A DNA stretch of 64,000 nt, taken from contig NC_057766.1 in NCBI RefSeq assembly GCF_010389155.1, positions 23,383,516-23,447,515 on the forward strand, given 5' to 3'. Of this stretch, positions 22,489-34,007 are shown one piece after another. Every line of letters starts with the position of its first letter. The stretch's first letter is position 1. The notes under the pieces were generated by a model. That model had not been told where the DNA came from. It did not search any database and saw only the letters and a list, made by a program, of their open reading frames with translations. This stretch comes from Erigeron canadensis. Taxonomy: Eukaryota; Streptophyta; Magnoliopsida; Asterales; Asteraceae. The position numbers and the translations under genes are program-made.

Positions 22489-23438
22489 TGTGAGTTCCCC
22501 TACACAAGATGTTAGTCGAATACAAGATATCACAAATATATAACAAGAATAACAAGTATATCAAGTAACCCGACTGGTAAGTAATTCTAATCTAGATAGT
22601 GACTAGTTTAGAATTACGATCCAGATAATGGATATGAACAATAAGATAAATAAGAACAAGTACTTGAAACTATATAAATACTATTTATAATCAAGTATTA
22701 AGACAAGGAGTCAAGATGTATTTTTCAATGTATTTTATTCATTCACATAAACAAAATACAAAGGTTGTTGCGGAAAAAATATAATCACACTTGTGAAAAT
22801 ATCTAAACAACCTTGAAATACAAATGATCTAAACAACAAGGAAATACTCGTAAGTTTACTTAGAGTATATATCAAACGTTGCAATGCCAAAGTTCCAAGC
22901 ATTTTTGCAAGTGTGAGAAGTCTTATATTTATAGGCCAACATGTCTTGATGACATGGCAAAGGCCGTACAAATATGGTTGGGTGCATTTATGGATTTGTA
23001 GGACAAATCTATAACATGTTTGTTTTAGGTAAAGTATGTAAGTTTCTTTTGATGTGACATTACATACTTTATTCTCAACCTTTTACTAAAACTAGCACAA
23101 TACCAGGTATAAAGTTATTAACCGGGTAATGGCAGTTAAAGTGTTGTAAAAAGACTTCCTCGTAATCAGTGAAAAGGTGTTGTAAATACTTTTTCGCTGA
23201 GCGGCTTCAGATCTTCAATCAGATAGAATCTTCTCAGAGCTCTGCTTCTCAGAAGTTTCTCTTCTTCAGTCTCCAGTCTTCGACTTCAGAATGAATGTCT
23301 TCAGATGTGTTGATCTTGATCTGAGCGAAGCTTCAGAGAACTAATTCTGAGAGACTCCTCAGAATTTCTGTACAAGTATCTTCTCTGAACTTCCGATATT
23401 TCTGAACAAATTATACTTGGTCGATTTTCGACCTAACA
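22489..23438 (-). repeat. SIRE-1 3' LTR (950 bp)
   Basis: On the minus strand it starts TGTTAGGTCGAAAATCGACC, with a palindrome right after TGTTA, and ends GGGGAACTCACA. It shares long stretches with the solo LTR at 62872-63787. The U3 part is crowded with CTTCAG/TCTTCAG motifs. The purine tract AATAGGGGGAATT (reverse complement of 23439-23451) adjoins it, which identifies it as a 3' LTR. Confidence 0.9.
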
Positions 23439-23453
23439 AATTCCCCCTATTGG
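23439..23453 (-). other. SIRE-1 polypurine tract
   Basis: Minus strand AATAGGGGGAATT sits against the LTR start TGTTAGG, the plus-strand DNA priming site. The ~275 bp between it and the env-like stop (23728) are non-coding. Confidence 0.75.
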
Positions 23454-23727
23454 TTCTGAAATATTACATGCATTTTTAGACTTCTATCTATACATGTTTG
23501 TAAGTCTAAAATGCAAGTTTTGTTTAAGTTATATAAAAATTTTCTAAGTACATCTTATAGATCATTGATGCTTTAGAATTTTATCTTGTGAATATTCTAA
23601 CTTAAACCTATCATCTACTTTTAATGAATGACTTGCAACATATATACAGTACAAAAATTTTGAGAAATTGTTACAAGTACATAAAATTGAAAATATTTAC
23701 AAGTACATGATACTTTCAGAGTAAAAA

Positions 23728-25179
23728 CTACTTCTTTGCAGCCCTTGAGCCAGAAGGTGCATCAGTAGCTTTCCTCTTCAGCGGAGAGTCTTTCATCCCA
23801 AATAACCTAGCCTCCATTTCATTCTTGGCCTGCATCTTTTGTTGGATCCTTGACATCCACGCGCCAATCAGAAAAGACTTGGGCTTCGCCTACAGAATGG
23901 GAATCATCTCTCTATGCTCAGAAATGCCAAATTCGTGAACTGAAACCTGATTATATTCTGATGAGACTCTTCCTTCCCTTGTCACTACCAGATCAAACAA
24001 CCTTAAGCCATCTTCCTTCAGAATTTCCATATCAGTGATCTTGGCAGGATGGGATCTATGCTTCTGATAATGCTCATACTGAGCCAATTCAGCTTTCCTT
24101 TGGGCTGCAGCAGCATCTTCAGAAATTGGCTTGAAAGTAGAAAGATCCGCCTCACGAATATTTTTCCTTCAAACTCCTTGGTCCAGTCACTTTGGCTTTG
24201 GGTGGTGGCCTTGACAATTGCTTCTCCACCTTCAAAACCTCTGCCAGAATTTCTTTTTTCTTTATTGCCATCTCCTTCTCTCTATTTTTCACCAAGTCTT
24301 CTTTTGAGATTTTGAAGGTGAGATGTCCAGCTTCTGTTCCAAAGGTGTGTAATTAATACCATATTCATACTCACCCATTTCTTCTAGAGCCTTCTGCACT
24401 CTTGGATCATTCTTGATTTTCTGATATCTTTCCAAAGTAAGTTCAAGAGCTGCAGCATCCACATGATCTAGTGTACCCATTGCTAAGTGTTGTGCCCTTT
24501 CCCTTTCTTTATTTTCTCTCCAAATAATAAATTGATTTGAGAGTTGCTTCTGAAGGGTCAAAAGCTTATTTCCATCAGCCGTCAAATCTGGCAATGGCTA
24601 ACCATACTCATCAACATTCTCACCAACCACCAGGCCAGAATCCTTCGACCCTTTCTTCTTTGGTCCTTCAACCATTTGAGCTTTTCCTTTATCTTTCTTT
24701 GCAGGCTCAGAAGGTTGTGGCTCAGCTTGTTTCTTTTTCTGCAGTTCCCCCTCAGCTTGAGATTGCTTTCTGGTTGCTTCAATCAATTCTTGGGAACTTG
24801 CAATCAAGCCAATGGGCACTCCACTTCCCCCTCTTGGGACCTCTGCAGGCATGGTGGCATACAATTCGATTGCAGATTGCATGCCCTTAAGAGGTTCCCA
24901 ACTTTGTTGTACAATGCTATCAGAAATTCCCTTCGACATGGTAGAAAACTGAGATCTCAATCTGAATGAAGAATTTAAGTTCAGTTTCTCATCCTCAAGC
25001 AATTCTTTCAGCAACTTTCTATCATCTTCAGAAAATGATGGGGGAGGAGGAGTAGGAGGAACAACTTCTGCAGGCTTCTTCCTGAGGAGGGTCAGAATAT
25101 CATCCAGTTTCTGAGACTGGTCTTGGACAGTTTTTATTAAGAGTGGGCACAGAACCTTTATTTCTTCAACAGGCTTATC
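23728..25179 (-). pseudogene. SIRE-1 env-like ORF, C-terminal part, multiply broken
   Basis: From 25179 the frame runs through KPVEEIKVLCPLLIKTVQDQ, a Pro-rich stretch and a Lys/Glu-rich segment to a TAG at 24598. It resumes (LTLQKQLSNQFIIWREN; LTLERYQKIKNDPRVQKALE) and loses frame near 24300 and again near 24150. It then reads through another TAG (23890) to RKATDAPSGSRAAKK at the true end. LTLERYQKIKNDPRV resembles LTLVEYKKIKEDPRI of SIRE-2, which fixes its identity as the extra ORF downstream of pol in Sireviruses. It has coiled-coil-like character and a basic C-terminus. It cannot be translated intact. Confidence 0.85.
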
Positions 25180-25821
25180 TGTGAGTCCCTCGATAGCTAT
25201 AGATTGCTCTCGAGATCGTCTATGATTATGTCGTGAGTGCGGAATCCTCACGAGATAACTAGTTTGATTAGTAAAATGGTATATCGCTAATTATCAAGTA
25301 AATAATCAGCCGTATTATGCTATCTTCGTTTCTATAAAATATAGAACGAACTTAGGTGTCTGGTGTACTTGTATGTCGAATGTATTATTTTATTTTAGAG
25401 TATTCATTCGTATATATATGTTTAGAGTCGAACTGGGCTTGTTGGGCTTTGTTCTTACGAACTTAGCTGCCCAGCCCATGTAACGAAGTTAATCTTCGTT
25501 TGTACCAAACGAAGTTTATCTTCGTTTGCCTCTAACGAAGATATACCTTATCTTCGTTAGATACAAGACTTAGTTATATTCCTAAATATTTCATATTAAG
25601 GAATCCTAACACATATTATGTTTGTACTTGTATATCACACAACAACCATCATACATAACACACATATATATAACACCAAAACATGTAATCGATCATTACT
25701 AAAACATAAAGTCCATAATCTATCAATTACATATATAGATACGACATAAATTAACATAATGTCTCAATCTAAACAACATATCAAATCTAAGTTGTTGTTG
25801 TCACATCAACATGCATCAACA
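25180..25821 (-). repeat. LARD 3' LTR (642 bp)
   Basis: On the minus strand it starts TGTTGATGCATG and ends GGGACTCACA. It contains alternating AACGAAG and CTTCGTT motifs (25495-25562) able to form hairpins. It carries TSD TTATC on its left. Confidence 0.95.
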
Positions 25822-25835
25822 AACTCCCCCTTGAC
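25822..25835 (-). other. LARD polypurine tract
   Basis: Minus strand TCAAGGGGGAGTT directly precedes the 3' LTR; plus-strand priming site. Confidence 0.8.
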
Positions 25836-25871
25836 AGCAGCACCTTCGATTTCTTAGTCTTCAAAATCTGA

Positions 25872-26977
25872 TCATTCATCAAACAACAATCTTTTGCTAT
25901 TTGCATGAATATCTTCATGTAAGAAGAGCTGAAGTATCTTACGATATCTACTTTCTTCATGCTTCCAAAATGGCAAAAACGAACACTCTGTATCGTACAG
26001 CTTTCTCAGATCATTTCTTGAGAAGTTCACCAGCTGCATCGGATCATAAACTCTTCTCAACAAAATCTGCTTCTTTGAATCTGCATACATCTTGGCTTCA
26101 CCAGAATTTCGATCAATTTCCCAATTATCCATCTTGTCCAAGACATCTTGTGCCCATTTCTTGGCAGGAACCTTGATCATGCATTTAATATTATGTTGAA
26201 CAAACTCAACTGTTTTATCTAGCTTAACCACTCTTTTCTTCGATCTTGGCTCAATCTTAAATTGTGGTTTATCAGAATCTTTCATGTTCTTCCTTAACCA
26301 GAAATCTCTTCTTAGATTCTTACCAACAACATCAGCTAAGCCATCATCGCTTGGATTGATAATCCAGTTATTTCCAAGCTCATGTAAATCTTCTTCACAC
26401 AAACTTCTGAAATGTCTCTCACACCACGCTAAGTACTGACAACCTTCTGGTCTTTTAAGCACAAACAACTTCAATTCATCATCATAAAACCAACTCCAGA
26501 TGATTGTCTTATACTTTGCAGCATCTTTATCCGAGATATGAGTCCAATACAGATTTGGTTTCCACGTTTCCCTATGTACTATCCACTCATTCACTCTTTT
26601 CTCGGGAACACGTCGATCAACAATATGTAATGAATCATCATCTCTGAGAGAAACTGGAAAATCATTTGAATTGAATGGTCTTGTCACATTAATCTCATAT
26701 TCAGATGGAATCGACACATCACCATTCTTAGCATACACAACAAAATGTAGAACTTGAGTTAGGCTGCTGAATGGGACTTGAAGCATTCTTTCTCTAACAT
26801 CTGATCTCTGCTGATCTAGCACTCTATTCTTTTCAATCAACGGATCTTCAGGAATTGAGTCTCATACTTCATCAAACCTATAAGGCTTCTTGAATATATC
26901 TAGATTTGGTTCAGGGACAAATTCGCCTTCCTCGAGCTCATCATCATCAAAGAATAAATCTGTATAATCTGGATCAT
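25872..26977 (-). pseudogene. LARD accessory protein, second exon, one stop
   Basis: Reading from a likely splice acceptor at 26978/26979, the frame encodes an acidic stretch (DPDYTDLFFDDDELEEGEF), meets a TGA near 26860, then stays open to 25872 (~320 codons). The protein is rich in charged and aromatic residues (WSWFYDDELKLFVLKRPEG, HFRSLCEEDL). I recognise no family and see no signal peptide, membrane segment, protease, integrase or RT motif. It may be a domain special to this group of elements. The stop suggests this copy is dead. The join to the upstream exon is inferred, not shown. Confidence 0.6.
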
Positions 26978-27165
26978 CTATTTAAATTTACACAAAATGA
27001 ACACCAGAATAAAAAGAATAATCATGATAATTATAATAAAGATGAAATGTACTTGTATTAAAATAAGATAAATTACATTTTCATTACATAAAATGTCATA
27101 ACTTATTACACACAATCAAGTATACATTCTATCTAACAATCTTTATCATAGACAAAATTAGAAAC
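26978..27165 (-). other. Predicted intron in LARD accessory gene (188 bp)
   Basis: The donor is GATTCAG followed by GTTTCTAAT (27165/27164), and the acceptor ends TTTAAATAG at 26978. Phase 1 joining turns two separate frames into one and removes the stop directly after the donor. The interval is AT-rich, as plant introns are. Confidence 0.5.
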
Positions 27166-27652
27166 CTGAATCACGAGGAGCACCAGAAAGACCAGCACCA
27201 GAACCAGAAGCACCTTGCTGAGAAATATCACCTCCTGTCTCCCCCTCGATCACTGCACCCTTTCCTCTATCTTCAACTGGGCGAGAAACATTCCTTTCAG
27301 CAGCATTATCAGCATCATCATCGTCATTCTGACGTCTTGGTTGAACCGCTGACAATCTGCAGACCTCTTCAGGAACTGCTCCCCCTTGATTCTTGACCCA
27401 GTTGATCAAAAATGTTAAGGCAGCGCGAGTCTCAGTGAGTTCAGACTCCAAAGTGCGAACCCTGGTCTCCAAAAGATCAATACGACGACCAAGAACAGGA
27501 GCAACAGCAGCAGTCGGTCTTGGAGGATCAGGCATTGCGACAGAAGAAGCTTCAACAACACGTCGACGCTTAATTCTGGTATATTGAAGATCAATACTTC
27601 CTTGCCTCTTCGCTGGACTAACCGAACGTGCTCTGTTCACACGATCTTCCAT
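27166..27652 (-). CDS. LARD accessory protein, first exon
   Basis: ATG at 27652 opens 162 codons to the predicted donor. The N-terminus is basic (RVNRARSVSPAKRQG; KRRRVVEASS, a likely nuclear-localisation-type cluster). Then comes a Pro/Ala segment, a heptad-like stretch (GRRIDLLETRVRTLESELTE) that looks like a short coiled coil, and a Gly/Ser/Asp-rich tail. I do not recognise it. Its position behind gag and its predicted splice to the next frame suggest a spliced subgenomic product. Confidence 0.6.
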
Positions 27653-27667
27653 ATCTACAAAGATCTC

Positions 27668-27862
27668 TCACAATTCAGAATCATGCTGAGCTGCAACATC
27701 AGGATCAATCTCAGCAGCAGGAATGGAGTTAGCGGAATCTGAAATTGCTGGAACAGCGTGACAAGCTTTGCTTCTACGTTCTCTATGAAACACAACACCC
27801 GCTTGATCAAACGACTGATGCGAATGATCGCCTTCAGAAGCAGCCGCAATATCATAAATCAT
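27668..27862 (-). other. Small ORF just after LARD gag
   Basis: 64 codons begin at an ATG 7 bp after the gag stop and end 13 bp before the accessory ATG. Composition (many Asp, Ser, Ala, His) resembles the gag tail, so it may be a readthrough remnant. Function unknown. Confidence 0.35.
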
Positions 27863-27868
27863 CTTAGT

Positions 27869-29433
27869 TCAACGTTCAGCAGCAGCAGAATCATCTGTGT
27901 CTGTCGCAATTGTAGCAGCGGAACCGTCGGAACTAGCAACATCATCAACTATTTCGGCCAAATAAGCATTATTAGTCTCATCTTGTGGAAGATTCCAGAC
28001 ATAAGAACCATCAGGTTGAGCAGCTACGATAGCCTTGTCATTGCTATTTCCAGTAGTATCATCAGTCAACAAGAGAGCTCTACTTGCATTCGGATTAAAA
28101 GGACGATTACCACCTCTATCTTGACGGGTAGGGGTAATGTTGACATCTCTCTTTGGTCGTTGACATTCTTTGGCAAAATATCCAAAGCCATCGCAATTAT
28201 AGCACTTAACCTTTGACTTGTCAAAGCCCTGAGTACCCCCAATAAGTTGTCTACCTGTTCGTTGCATAAACCGTTGCACTCTCCTGGTGATCATCGCCAA
28301 ATTCCATTTCAGATCCATTTCTTCAACATCATCTGGATCTATTTGGTCATAATCTTCATCAATGAGTGCTAGATCCGTGATCCTCCCTGCAACAAAAGCT
28401 TCATGTGCAGCACACATTGCGGCAAAAACATTCATCCTTCCTTCAGCAGATTTCATATCCATAGGTATAGACTTGTAACCAGCAGAAGTAGATGAAATGT
28501 TACCAAACGACATATTTCCTGGCTTGACATTCTCATTTGTCTTTCGAGCCTTGAAACCAACATCAGAAGCCATGAAACCTGTAGAATCATCTCCATCCAT
28601 AACACAATTAGGACCCTCTTTCGTGCCAGAAGAACCAACCCAGAAAAGAATGCATTAATATCAGCTGTAGGATTCTTCATAGTGGCATGATAAAGAGATG
28701 GATCTTGTGTGAAGTTGTCTTGGAGATCCTTTGCCTTATACTTCATTTCTCTGTTTCTTAATGTGGATATAACACCATCTATACGAAGAGATGCATAATC
28801 AGCTCTTTCTTGCAATCCATGACGAAATTCTTTATAAGCTTTCGGCAAACCATCCAAGAATTTATCCACTATCTCAGTAGGAGTATACTTAAGATCAAAG
28901 TAGGCTAACTCAGCAAGAAGATGTTGAAATCTCAAGATAAAATCCTCAACCAGTTCATTCTTGGTAGCATTAAAGCAATCAAATTGTTTCTTAAGCATCT
29001 TAACTCTATTTTGCTTCAATAATGGATCACCTTCACAGTGAGCTTCGATAGCATCGAACAATTGCTTTGAAGTCTTGTACTCCTGTTTAGGAAACAGGTG
29101 CACTAATTCTTGAGGAATGCACATCCTAAGAGTAGAAAGAGCCTTAACTTCAACATCATACAAGGATTTTTCTTCACCTTTTAACTCTCCTACCTTGTAA
29201 TTAGTTGTAACACCGTTTACAGTAAGAGTTGGCCATTCATATCCTTCAGTGATCATAATCCACATGTTCAAATCTTTTCGTTGAATATAATCTTCAAATC
29301 GACCTCTCCACGCCCAAAAGTCAGCCAATGAAACTAACTTCGGTGGAGAATTAGTACGTCCAACGAGATGATCATGATAGACAAGAGAATTCAGGTATTG
29401 AGCAACAGCAGTGTTGGTTGACGAGGAAGCCAT
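27869..29433 (-). pseudogene. LARD gag with zinc knuckle, one frameshift
   Basis: Starts at ATG 29433 (MASSSTNTAVAQYLNSLV) and reads as a Copia-type gag (UBN2-like: PPKLVSLADFWAWRGRFEDY, LVEDFILRFQHLLAELAYF). At about 28640 the frame shifts by one base. It continues in the frame of 27869-28600, with a CCHC knuckle (CYNCDGFGYFAKECQRP) near 28180-28230 and an acidic Asp/Ser/Ala tail. Gag builds the particle and packages RNA. The homopolymer-poor frameshift site looks like a real lesion. Confidence 0.85.
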
Positions 29434-29449
29434 TTCATAAATTTCTGTA

Positions 29450-29715
29450 CTGAACGAAGATAGATCTTAAATTCATTTGAATGAGAGAAACGAAGATAGG
29501 ATTAACTTCATTTGCAGGAAGGAAACGAAGATAGAATTATCTTCGTTTGAATGAAAGAAACGAAGATAAGACTAAATCCGTAAGTTGAGAGTAACGAAGA
29601 TAACTTGAAATTCGTTTGAAGGAACTTAACGAAAATAAAGCTAAAAACGTTGGAAGAACTCGAAACGAAGATGAGGTTAAATTCGTTTGCTAAATTCGTT
29701 TGAGAAAACGAAGTT
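29450..29715 (-). repeat. AACGAAG motif array in LARD leader
   Basis: Between the PBS and gag the heptamer AACGAAG (often AACGAAGATA) recurs about every 35-50 bp, at least seven times. CTTCGTTT and ATTCGTTTG forms lie between the copies. The same motif is repeated in both orientations in the LTRs. Confidence 0.8.
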
Positions 29716-29799
29716 AGCGACAGTAAGGGTATCGGGAGGTTGATTTTCAGAGAAAAGAATCAAACAAAACGATCTCGAACCTTCGATAAGAAATCGATT

Positions 29800-29812
29800 G
29801 GCTCTGATACCA
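29800..29812 (-). other. LARD primer-binding site (tRNA-iMet)
   Basis: Minus strand TGGTATCAGAGCC, complementary to the 3' end of initiator tRNA-Met, 2 nt from the 5' LTR end. Confidence 0.92.
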
Positions 29813-29814
29813 CT

Positions 29815-30456
29815 TGTGAGTCCCTCGATAGCTATAGATCGCTCTCGAGATCGTCTATGATTATGTCGTGAGTGCGGAATCCTCACGAGATAACTAGTTT
29901 GATTAGTAAACTGGTATATCGCTAATTATCAAGTAAATAATCAGCCGTATTATGCTATCTTCGTTTCTATAAAATATAGAACGAACTTAGGTGTCTGGTG
30001 TACTTGTATGTCAAATGTATTATTTTATTTTAGAGTATTCATTCGTATATATATGTTTAGAGTCAAACTGGGCTTGCTGGGCTTTGTTCTTACGAACTTA
30101 GCTGCCCAACCCATGTAACGAAGTTAATCTTCGTTTGTACCAAACGAAGTTTATCTTCGTTTGCCTCTAACGAAGATATACCTTATCTTCGTTAGATACA
30201 AGACTTAGTTATATTCCTAAATATTTCATATTAAGGAATCCTAACACATATTATGTTTGTACTTGTATATCACACAACAAACATCATACATAACACACAT
30301 ATATATAACACCAAAACATGTAATCGATCATTACTAAAACATAAAGTCCATAATCTATCAATTACATATATAGATACGACATAAATTAAAATAATGTCTC
30401 AATCTAAACAACATATCAAATCTAAGTTGCTGTTGTCACATCAACATGCATCAACA
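29815..30456 (-). repeat. LARD 5' LTR (642 bp)
   Basis: Same length as the left LTR, with about nine substitutions by eye. Followed on the right by TSD TTATC (30457-30461), after which SIRE-1 env-like sequence resumes in frame. Confidence 0.95.
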
Positions 30457-30600
30457 TTATCCACCCTTTGATTTGCCTTATTTGTAAAATCCTCAACCAT
30501 CTCTTTGACCCTATCCTCAAACTTAGATACAATGGCAGTTGTCAGCTGAGCAACCAAATTCTGAGACAACTCCAAATACACCTTTTCAACTGCATCATCA
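30457..30600 (-). pseudogene. SIRE-1 env-like ORF, middle fragment
   Basis: On the minus strand this reads AVEKVYLELSQNLVAQLTTA and continues to ANQRVD. It is in one frame with 50071-50394 (before the CACTA) and with 25179 downward (after the LARD). The heptad-like pattern matches the coiled-coil region of the SIRE-2 env-like ORF. Confidence 0.85.
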
Positions 30601-31090
30601 CACTACAAGAAAAGCTCGTATTACCGACGGTCACATTCTGTCCCAAATCCGTCCCAAAACATGTTTAGCGACGGATTTGGGACAGATTTGATCGGACCCT
30701 AAAAACGGCCTCGGAAAAATTTAGGGACAGATTTTGGGACGGCATACAATATTACCGACGGATTTACGTGGGAACATTTACGACGGATTTGCGACGAACA
30801 TATTACCGACGGACACATGTTGCGACGGATTTCAGACGATACTAATGTTGATTATTACCGACGGATTTACTAATTCCGACGAATCATATCTGTCCCTAAT
30901 TCGTCGGTAACATACACAGTTTACCTACGGATAGTTTCCGACGGATTCCAGACGAAAGATAACCAATTGTTTAGCTTTACGATGGAATTTTTCTGTCGGA
31001 AATCCGTTGGAAAGTATAATTTTTGCAACAAATCTGTCGAAAATCTGTTACAAATCTGTCGGAAAAGTATATTAAATTTGCCAAAAATCT
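30601..31090. repeat. CACTA left subterminal repeat array
   Basis: The motif CGACGGATTT and relatives (TCCGTCCCAAA, CCGTCGGAAA, ATCTGTCGGAAA) occur many times on both strands next to the TIR. Such clusters bind TNPA-type proteins in En/Spm. Confidence 0.85.
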
Positions 31091-31408
31091 ACCAAAAACT
31101 ATTTTTCCAGAATGTTTTTCTAGCTTCTTTAAACCCAGTTTCCATCCACAAATCAAAATAAAGTCCTAAAAGCATCAAATTGCATTTAAACATCCTAAAT
31201 ATCCATACATAATTCGCATTCGTTCTCCAAAAGAAAGTAGTATCCTAAAACCATAGAGTTACAAACCCAAAAGCAAGTTTAAGTAGTAGTTACAGTAGTA
31301 TCCTAAAACCAAAGTAAGAGTTACAAACCCAAAAGCAAGTTTAAATAGTAGTTAAGCATGTAACGTTCAAGGCTCAATGTTTGGAATGTGCTTCAAAAGT
31401 TTAGCAAT

Positions 31409-33781
31409 CTATTCACGCATCTCCCTTCTAACATCTTCCACTTCACTTTTGAGACGCTCCTCGCGTTCTTCCATTTCCTTTTTTGCCTTTTCGTGTGCTT
31501 CACGAATCTTTATCTCACGCTCTTCCATATCACTTTTTGCTTTTTCATGTGCTACACGCATCTCCTCCATTGTTTGCTTCACTCTTTCTACCTATAAATT
31601 CAACATAAAACTACATAAGTTAAGAGTTTAATTTCCCTGTCCCTATAATTCTGCATGCAAATTTAAATCCATTAGTGATCAAGTGGTGGATCTAGGCAAA
31701 ATAAAATTGAAATGGGTAGGTTGTGTAACAGATTATATGTTCAGGTCAAACGAGCTGGGTTGCATAGTTTCCATTTCTCTAAGTTATACTTATGAATTAA
31801 AGATGTCTATCAAGCTGAACCAAGGTACCAAATCAAGTTCAAAGCCCAAGATAACAAGATATGTAGCAACAGAGTGGCAGGAAGTTAGTGGTAATGGCAA
31901 TGCATTTTTGTTGCAGCTTGTTGAACCCATTATATCCGACTTTGCCATTGAACAATACAACTCACAAGCTAAAGTTTTATCCAGTTCCAAACTAGATCAT
32001 AAAAGATGCAGAAATGGGTCGGTTGGCAACTTGGGCAAAAACCAGAAATGACTTTTTAAGGTGATACTAGTATGTACGCATATTTTGTCGTATTTAAAGT
32101 GATACTAGTATGTACGCATGTAGCCGTATATGTTAATTTATACTATAAAGTTTGAATATTATATGGGGATTTTGTGGAGATCAAGTGTTGAGGGTTCATT
32201 GTGGTTTTGTACAGGTTAAGGAAGAGTTGAATGTAGAGTTGGTGACTGTTAATGATGCTTATGGTTGGTGATGGAAGACACATTAGGTATTAGAAGCCGT
32301 TGGGATTTCAAACCATAGAATTATTAAAGGCATTTCTAGAAAATCATTAACAGAATCTTCAAATTCAGGATGGATTGTAGAGTCTAGTAACTATTTATGC
32401 AAATGAAGTTATCAATTTGTAAGCATTCAAGGGTAAATGACTAGTGTCGTGATTGAAATTCTCACACAAAAGGTGCATATCTAAAGTCCTTATGAGTTAA
32501 TTAATTACCATAGAAGTTCCTCCACGAGAAAAAGTAACCTAGAGAAAATAAAATCAAAATGATAAAAATAGACATACCTCTTGCACACTATTTAGAACAC
32601 AAGAGCTGTTGCTATTAACAGAAGGTGTGCCCGTCAATACAAAAGAAGGTGTGCCCGTCAATACAAAAGTTGGATCAGGAGATGCCCCTGTACAAAAGGA
32701 TCTCCCTTTCTTCCTTTTCCCGGTAGCCTCTTCCCACAACTCGGGATCATGCATAGGGTGAGTGGTTAAATCTTCACCATATTTTTGAATCATTGACGCT
32801 TTAAGACGTTCCTATTATATATAGTAACAAACTAAATATTAAAAATTAAACATAAATAACGAACTAAAACAAACTCTTTTTAAATAACAAACTCTTTCTA
32901 AATAACAAGTTTTTAATGCTCAGAAAGTATATGCATTGATGTAATTTGTTTCCGGCAATGTATACATACAACTTACCACAACCTCGCGTGCCCTATTGTC
33001 AATCACGTCCTCAGATGAGGGTATGATTTGGGAAGTGCCTTCTCCTGCAGCTAGATTATCTCTCTTTTCTTTCTTGGTATGCGATTTAATCAAGAAAGAC
33101 AAAGACGATTGTGGGCCTTCACTTTTTTCCTGCAAAAGTTGTATTAAGAGCCACTTAGATAAATTAATTTTAGCAAGGTTATACATTAATCACAAATATC
33201 TTACCAATTTTTCTCTAAATGACAAATATCCAGCAGAGCCTGTGCAATGGTAGCCAGCTACATATTTACCCCTGTTATCTTTGTTCACCTTCGAAATGTT
33301 TAGCCATGATTCTGTATTCCAATGCTCGGTGACAAGTTTACTCCAATATTTTTGATTCATCCAGGATGGGTTATAAGGGGCAATTGAGGATATATCATGA
33401 TCAGTAACCGGGTGACCCGCTTTTGCGGCCTTCTCAAATGCTGCAGTACGAGCCCAACTTAAACGATCAGACAGTCTTCTTCCACAAGCTTGATTAAAAA
33501 GTCCCTTAACAGGAGTATTGATTTTCGGATTCCAACAATAATCAAGCTGAAAATAACAAATATTTAGTTTATATATATGCTGCATAACATATTTATAGTT
33601 ACTGTTAATAAAATAACATGTAAAGAGCAACCTTAAAACGCTCAAACATCTTCTCTTGATCCTGTTCCGGGATACTTGTCCATGTTGGCCAGGCTTCACG
33701 GTAATACTGCGTCAAAACTTCGGTGATTGAGCGGATAACTTCACCATTATCGACTTCACCATTTGCTTTCACATAACTACA
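31409..33781 (-). pseudogene. CACTA TNPA-like (Transposase_24 family) gene
   Basis: Predicted exons are ~33781-33632, 33546-33205, 33129-32977, 32811-32578 and 31591-31409, all GT..AG and mostly phase 0. The second has the Transposase_24-type block (KGLFNQACGRRLSDRLSWAR, then SIAPYNPSWMNQKYWSKLV). The fourth has HDPELWEEATGKRKKGRSF and a tandem duplication of the eight-residue FVLTGTPS. The last is a charged coiled coil (EEMRVAHEKAKSDMEEREIK). The final frame stops at TAG 31409-31411, but sense-like codons continue ~13 more, so the stop may be premature. The first exon's start is not visible. Family proteins bind subterminal repeats and assist transposition. Confidence 0.75.
31594..32577. other. 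Last intron of the TNPA-like gene
   Basis: Nearly 1 kb without a recognisable gene. A 122-codon plus-strand frame (31683-32051) has no motif I know. GGGTAGGTTGTGTAACAG and GGGTCGGTTGGCAACTTGG resemble plant hAT-derived sequence, so a small decayed insertion is possible. Otherwise AT-rich. Confidence 0.4.
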
Positions 33782-34007
33782 CGATGATTAAGTGATAGAG
33801 AAATGAGTGAAAGTCAACCAACAAAAAGTCATACACAAGAGATATTGATCGGTTTATAAAGGGTTGGATATTGATCGATTTTGTCAGATCATCAGTTGTC
33901 AATATTGATTGAAGGAAGATAAGATCAGATTAATAGAAAAGGAAAAAAAAAGGATCTTTATGTAATAACGGGGTGGTGTTTGTGTAGGGTTAACCGATAG
34001 ATAGATA

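Larger units (their letters stand above)
25180..30456 (-). mobile_element. LARD: gag-only LTR element inside SIRE-1
   Basis: Two 642-bp LTRs (25180-25821, 29815-30456) enclose 3,993 bp, with TSD TTATC (25175-25179 and 30457-30461). A tRNA-iMet PBS (reverse complement of 29800-29812, TGGTATCAGAGCC) lies 2 nt inside the right LTR, and a polypurine tract adjoins the left, so transcription is leftward. It encodes gag and accessory ORFs; no protease, integrase or RT motif is present in any frame. It must borrow enzymes from a related Copia. About nine LTR mismatches by eye (~1.4%) make it older than copia-B and SIRE-2. Confidence 0.93.

Noticed and set aside
26978..27165. Deletion of pol in the LARD at this AT-rich gap
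   Set aside because: The gap has intron-like borders joining two frames in phase, and no pol remnant is visible on either side, so an intron is the better reading.
31683..32051. 122-codon plus-strand ORF inside the CACTA
   Set aside because: Lies in an intron of the TNPA-like gene, has no recognisable domain, and is flanked by transposon-like sequence. A captured gene fragment cannot be excluded but is not supported.
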